Source: CAYSUS01 sp964434165 | Lineage (GTDB): Bacteria > Planctomycetota > Planctomycetia > Pirellulales > Thermoguttaceae | Assembly (NCBI GenBank): GCA_964434165.1 | Contig: CAYSUS010000141.1 | Location: 1-15,078 of the forward strand | DNA length: 15,078 bases | Reading direction: 5' to 3' | Shown: positions 14,859 through 15,078 of the stretch, in pieces | How positions within the stretch are numbered: the first letter of the stretch is position 1 | Layout of the letters: each line of letters starts with the position of its first letter | The notes under the pieces: generated by a model | Database searches by the model: none | Told to the model about the DNA's origin: nothing | The model's input: only the letters and a program-made list of their open reading frames with translations | Position numbers and translations under genes: made by a program

Positions 14859-15078
14859 ATGGAAAAGAAACTCAAAATCCCGCCCGAGAAGATCCGCCGG
14901 CTCATCCAGAAGATGGGCGCCTGCGCCGCAACCGACCGAATCACCGTCGACGGAAGAGACGTCGGTTGGATGTGCCGTATGGAACCGGAGACCAAGGAAG
15001 ACAGCGGCTGGCGTTTTCTCGCGGGGGATGAGTCTCACGACTACCTCGACAATCCCGACAATCACGGGATCTACGACG
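14859..15078 (+). CDS. DUF2185 protein, 3' end cut by window edge
   Basis: The 73 visible codons begin MEKKLKIPPEKIRRLIQKMG and contain ACAATDRITVDGRDVGWMCR, then EDSGWRFLAGDESHDYLDNP ending at NHGIYD. The DSGWRF..GDE...YLDNP..NGIYD-like pattern is that of the DUF2185 domain, a small cytoplasmic domain related to immunity-type proteins (Imm33-like). A GGGGAAA sequence lies a few bases upstream of the ATG at 14859. The gene has no stop in the window. The start is 24 bases after a strong terminator, so a promoter within or right at the hairpin, or readthrough, must drive it. Function is unknown; no toxin partner is visible. Confidence 0.8.
   Translation, partial: MEKKLKIPPEKIRRLIQKMGACAATDRITVDGRDVGWMCRMEPETKEDSGWRFLAGDESHDYLDNPDNHGIYD

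Noticed and set aside
1..15078. CRISPR arrays, rRNA and tRNA genes
   Set aside because: No regularly spaced direct repeats, no tRNA T-arm/acceptor patterns and no rRNA-like segments were seen by eye on either strand.

Overview
The window looks like a piece of a high-GC planctomycete chromosome. The evidence is the gene set: a secreted formylglycine-type sulfatase, a beta-barrel porin-2-like outer-membrane protein, secreted TPR and STN-like proteins, and several short proteins of kinds I associate with Planctomycetes (possibly Pirellulales). The lineage is inferred from family recognition, not from a marker gene. No rRNA, tRNA or CRISPR array was seen.

Layout. Positions 1-848 hold a sulfatase on the minus strand, broken after about 265 residues at a CTAG site; the sequence beyond may be the end of an insertion sequence. 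Positions 955-1820 hold a decayed two-gene module on the minus strand: the last 41 codons of a probable ATPase, joined by a GTGA stop/start overlap to a TOPRIM-like protein that carries one in-frame TGA. A 107-residue conserved protein follows at 2107-2430. A porin with a proline-rich linker (2850-4589, minus) is divergent from a protein with two tandem InaA/Kdo-type kinase domains (about 4964-6664, plus). A 44-residue membrane protein (6710-6844, minus) and an 82-residue protein (7080-7328, plus) come next, then a GNAT acetyltransferase (7366-8034, minus).

Positions 8035-8859 hold about 0.8 kb without a convincing gene. Then come a NapH/NosR-like membrane ferredoxin (8860-10041, minus), an upstream region with a perfect 20-bp palindrome and an inverted pair of REP-like 19-mers, a secreted TPR protein (10422-12212, plus) with a doubtful overlapping small ORF, and an anchored planctomycete-type protein with an STN-like C-terminus (12465-13505, minus). 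That last gene is divergent, across a compact promoter region, from a sugar phosphate isomerase/epimerase (13741-14757, plus). A strong hairpin terminator and the start of a DUF2185 gene cut by the window edge close the region.

Most genes are single transcription units with their own ribosome binding sites, and there is no long operon. Shared themes are the cell envelope (porin, kinase, secreted TPR and STN-like proteins, membrane redox protein) and carbohydrate use (sulfatase, isomerase). The most unusual part is 1-1823, where gene disruption and a relic of an ATPase/TOPRIM module lie side by side.
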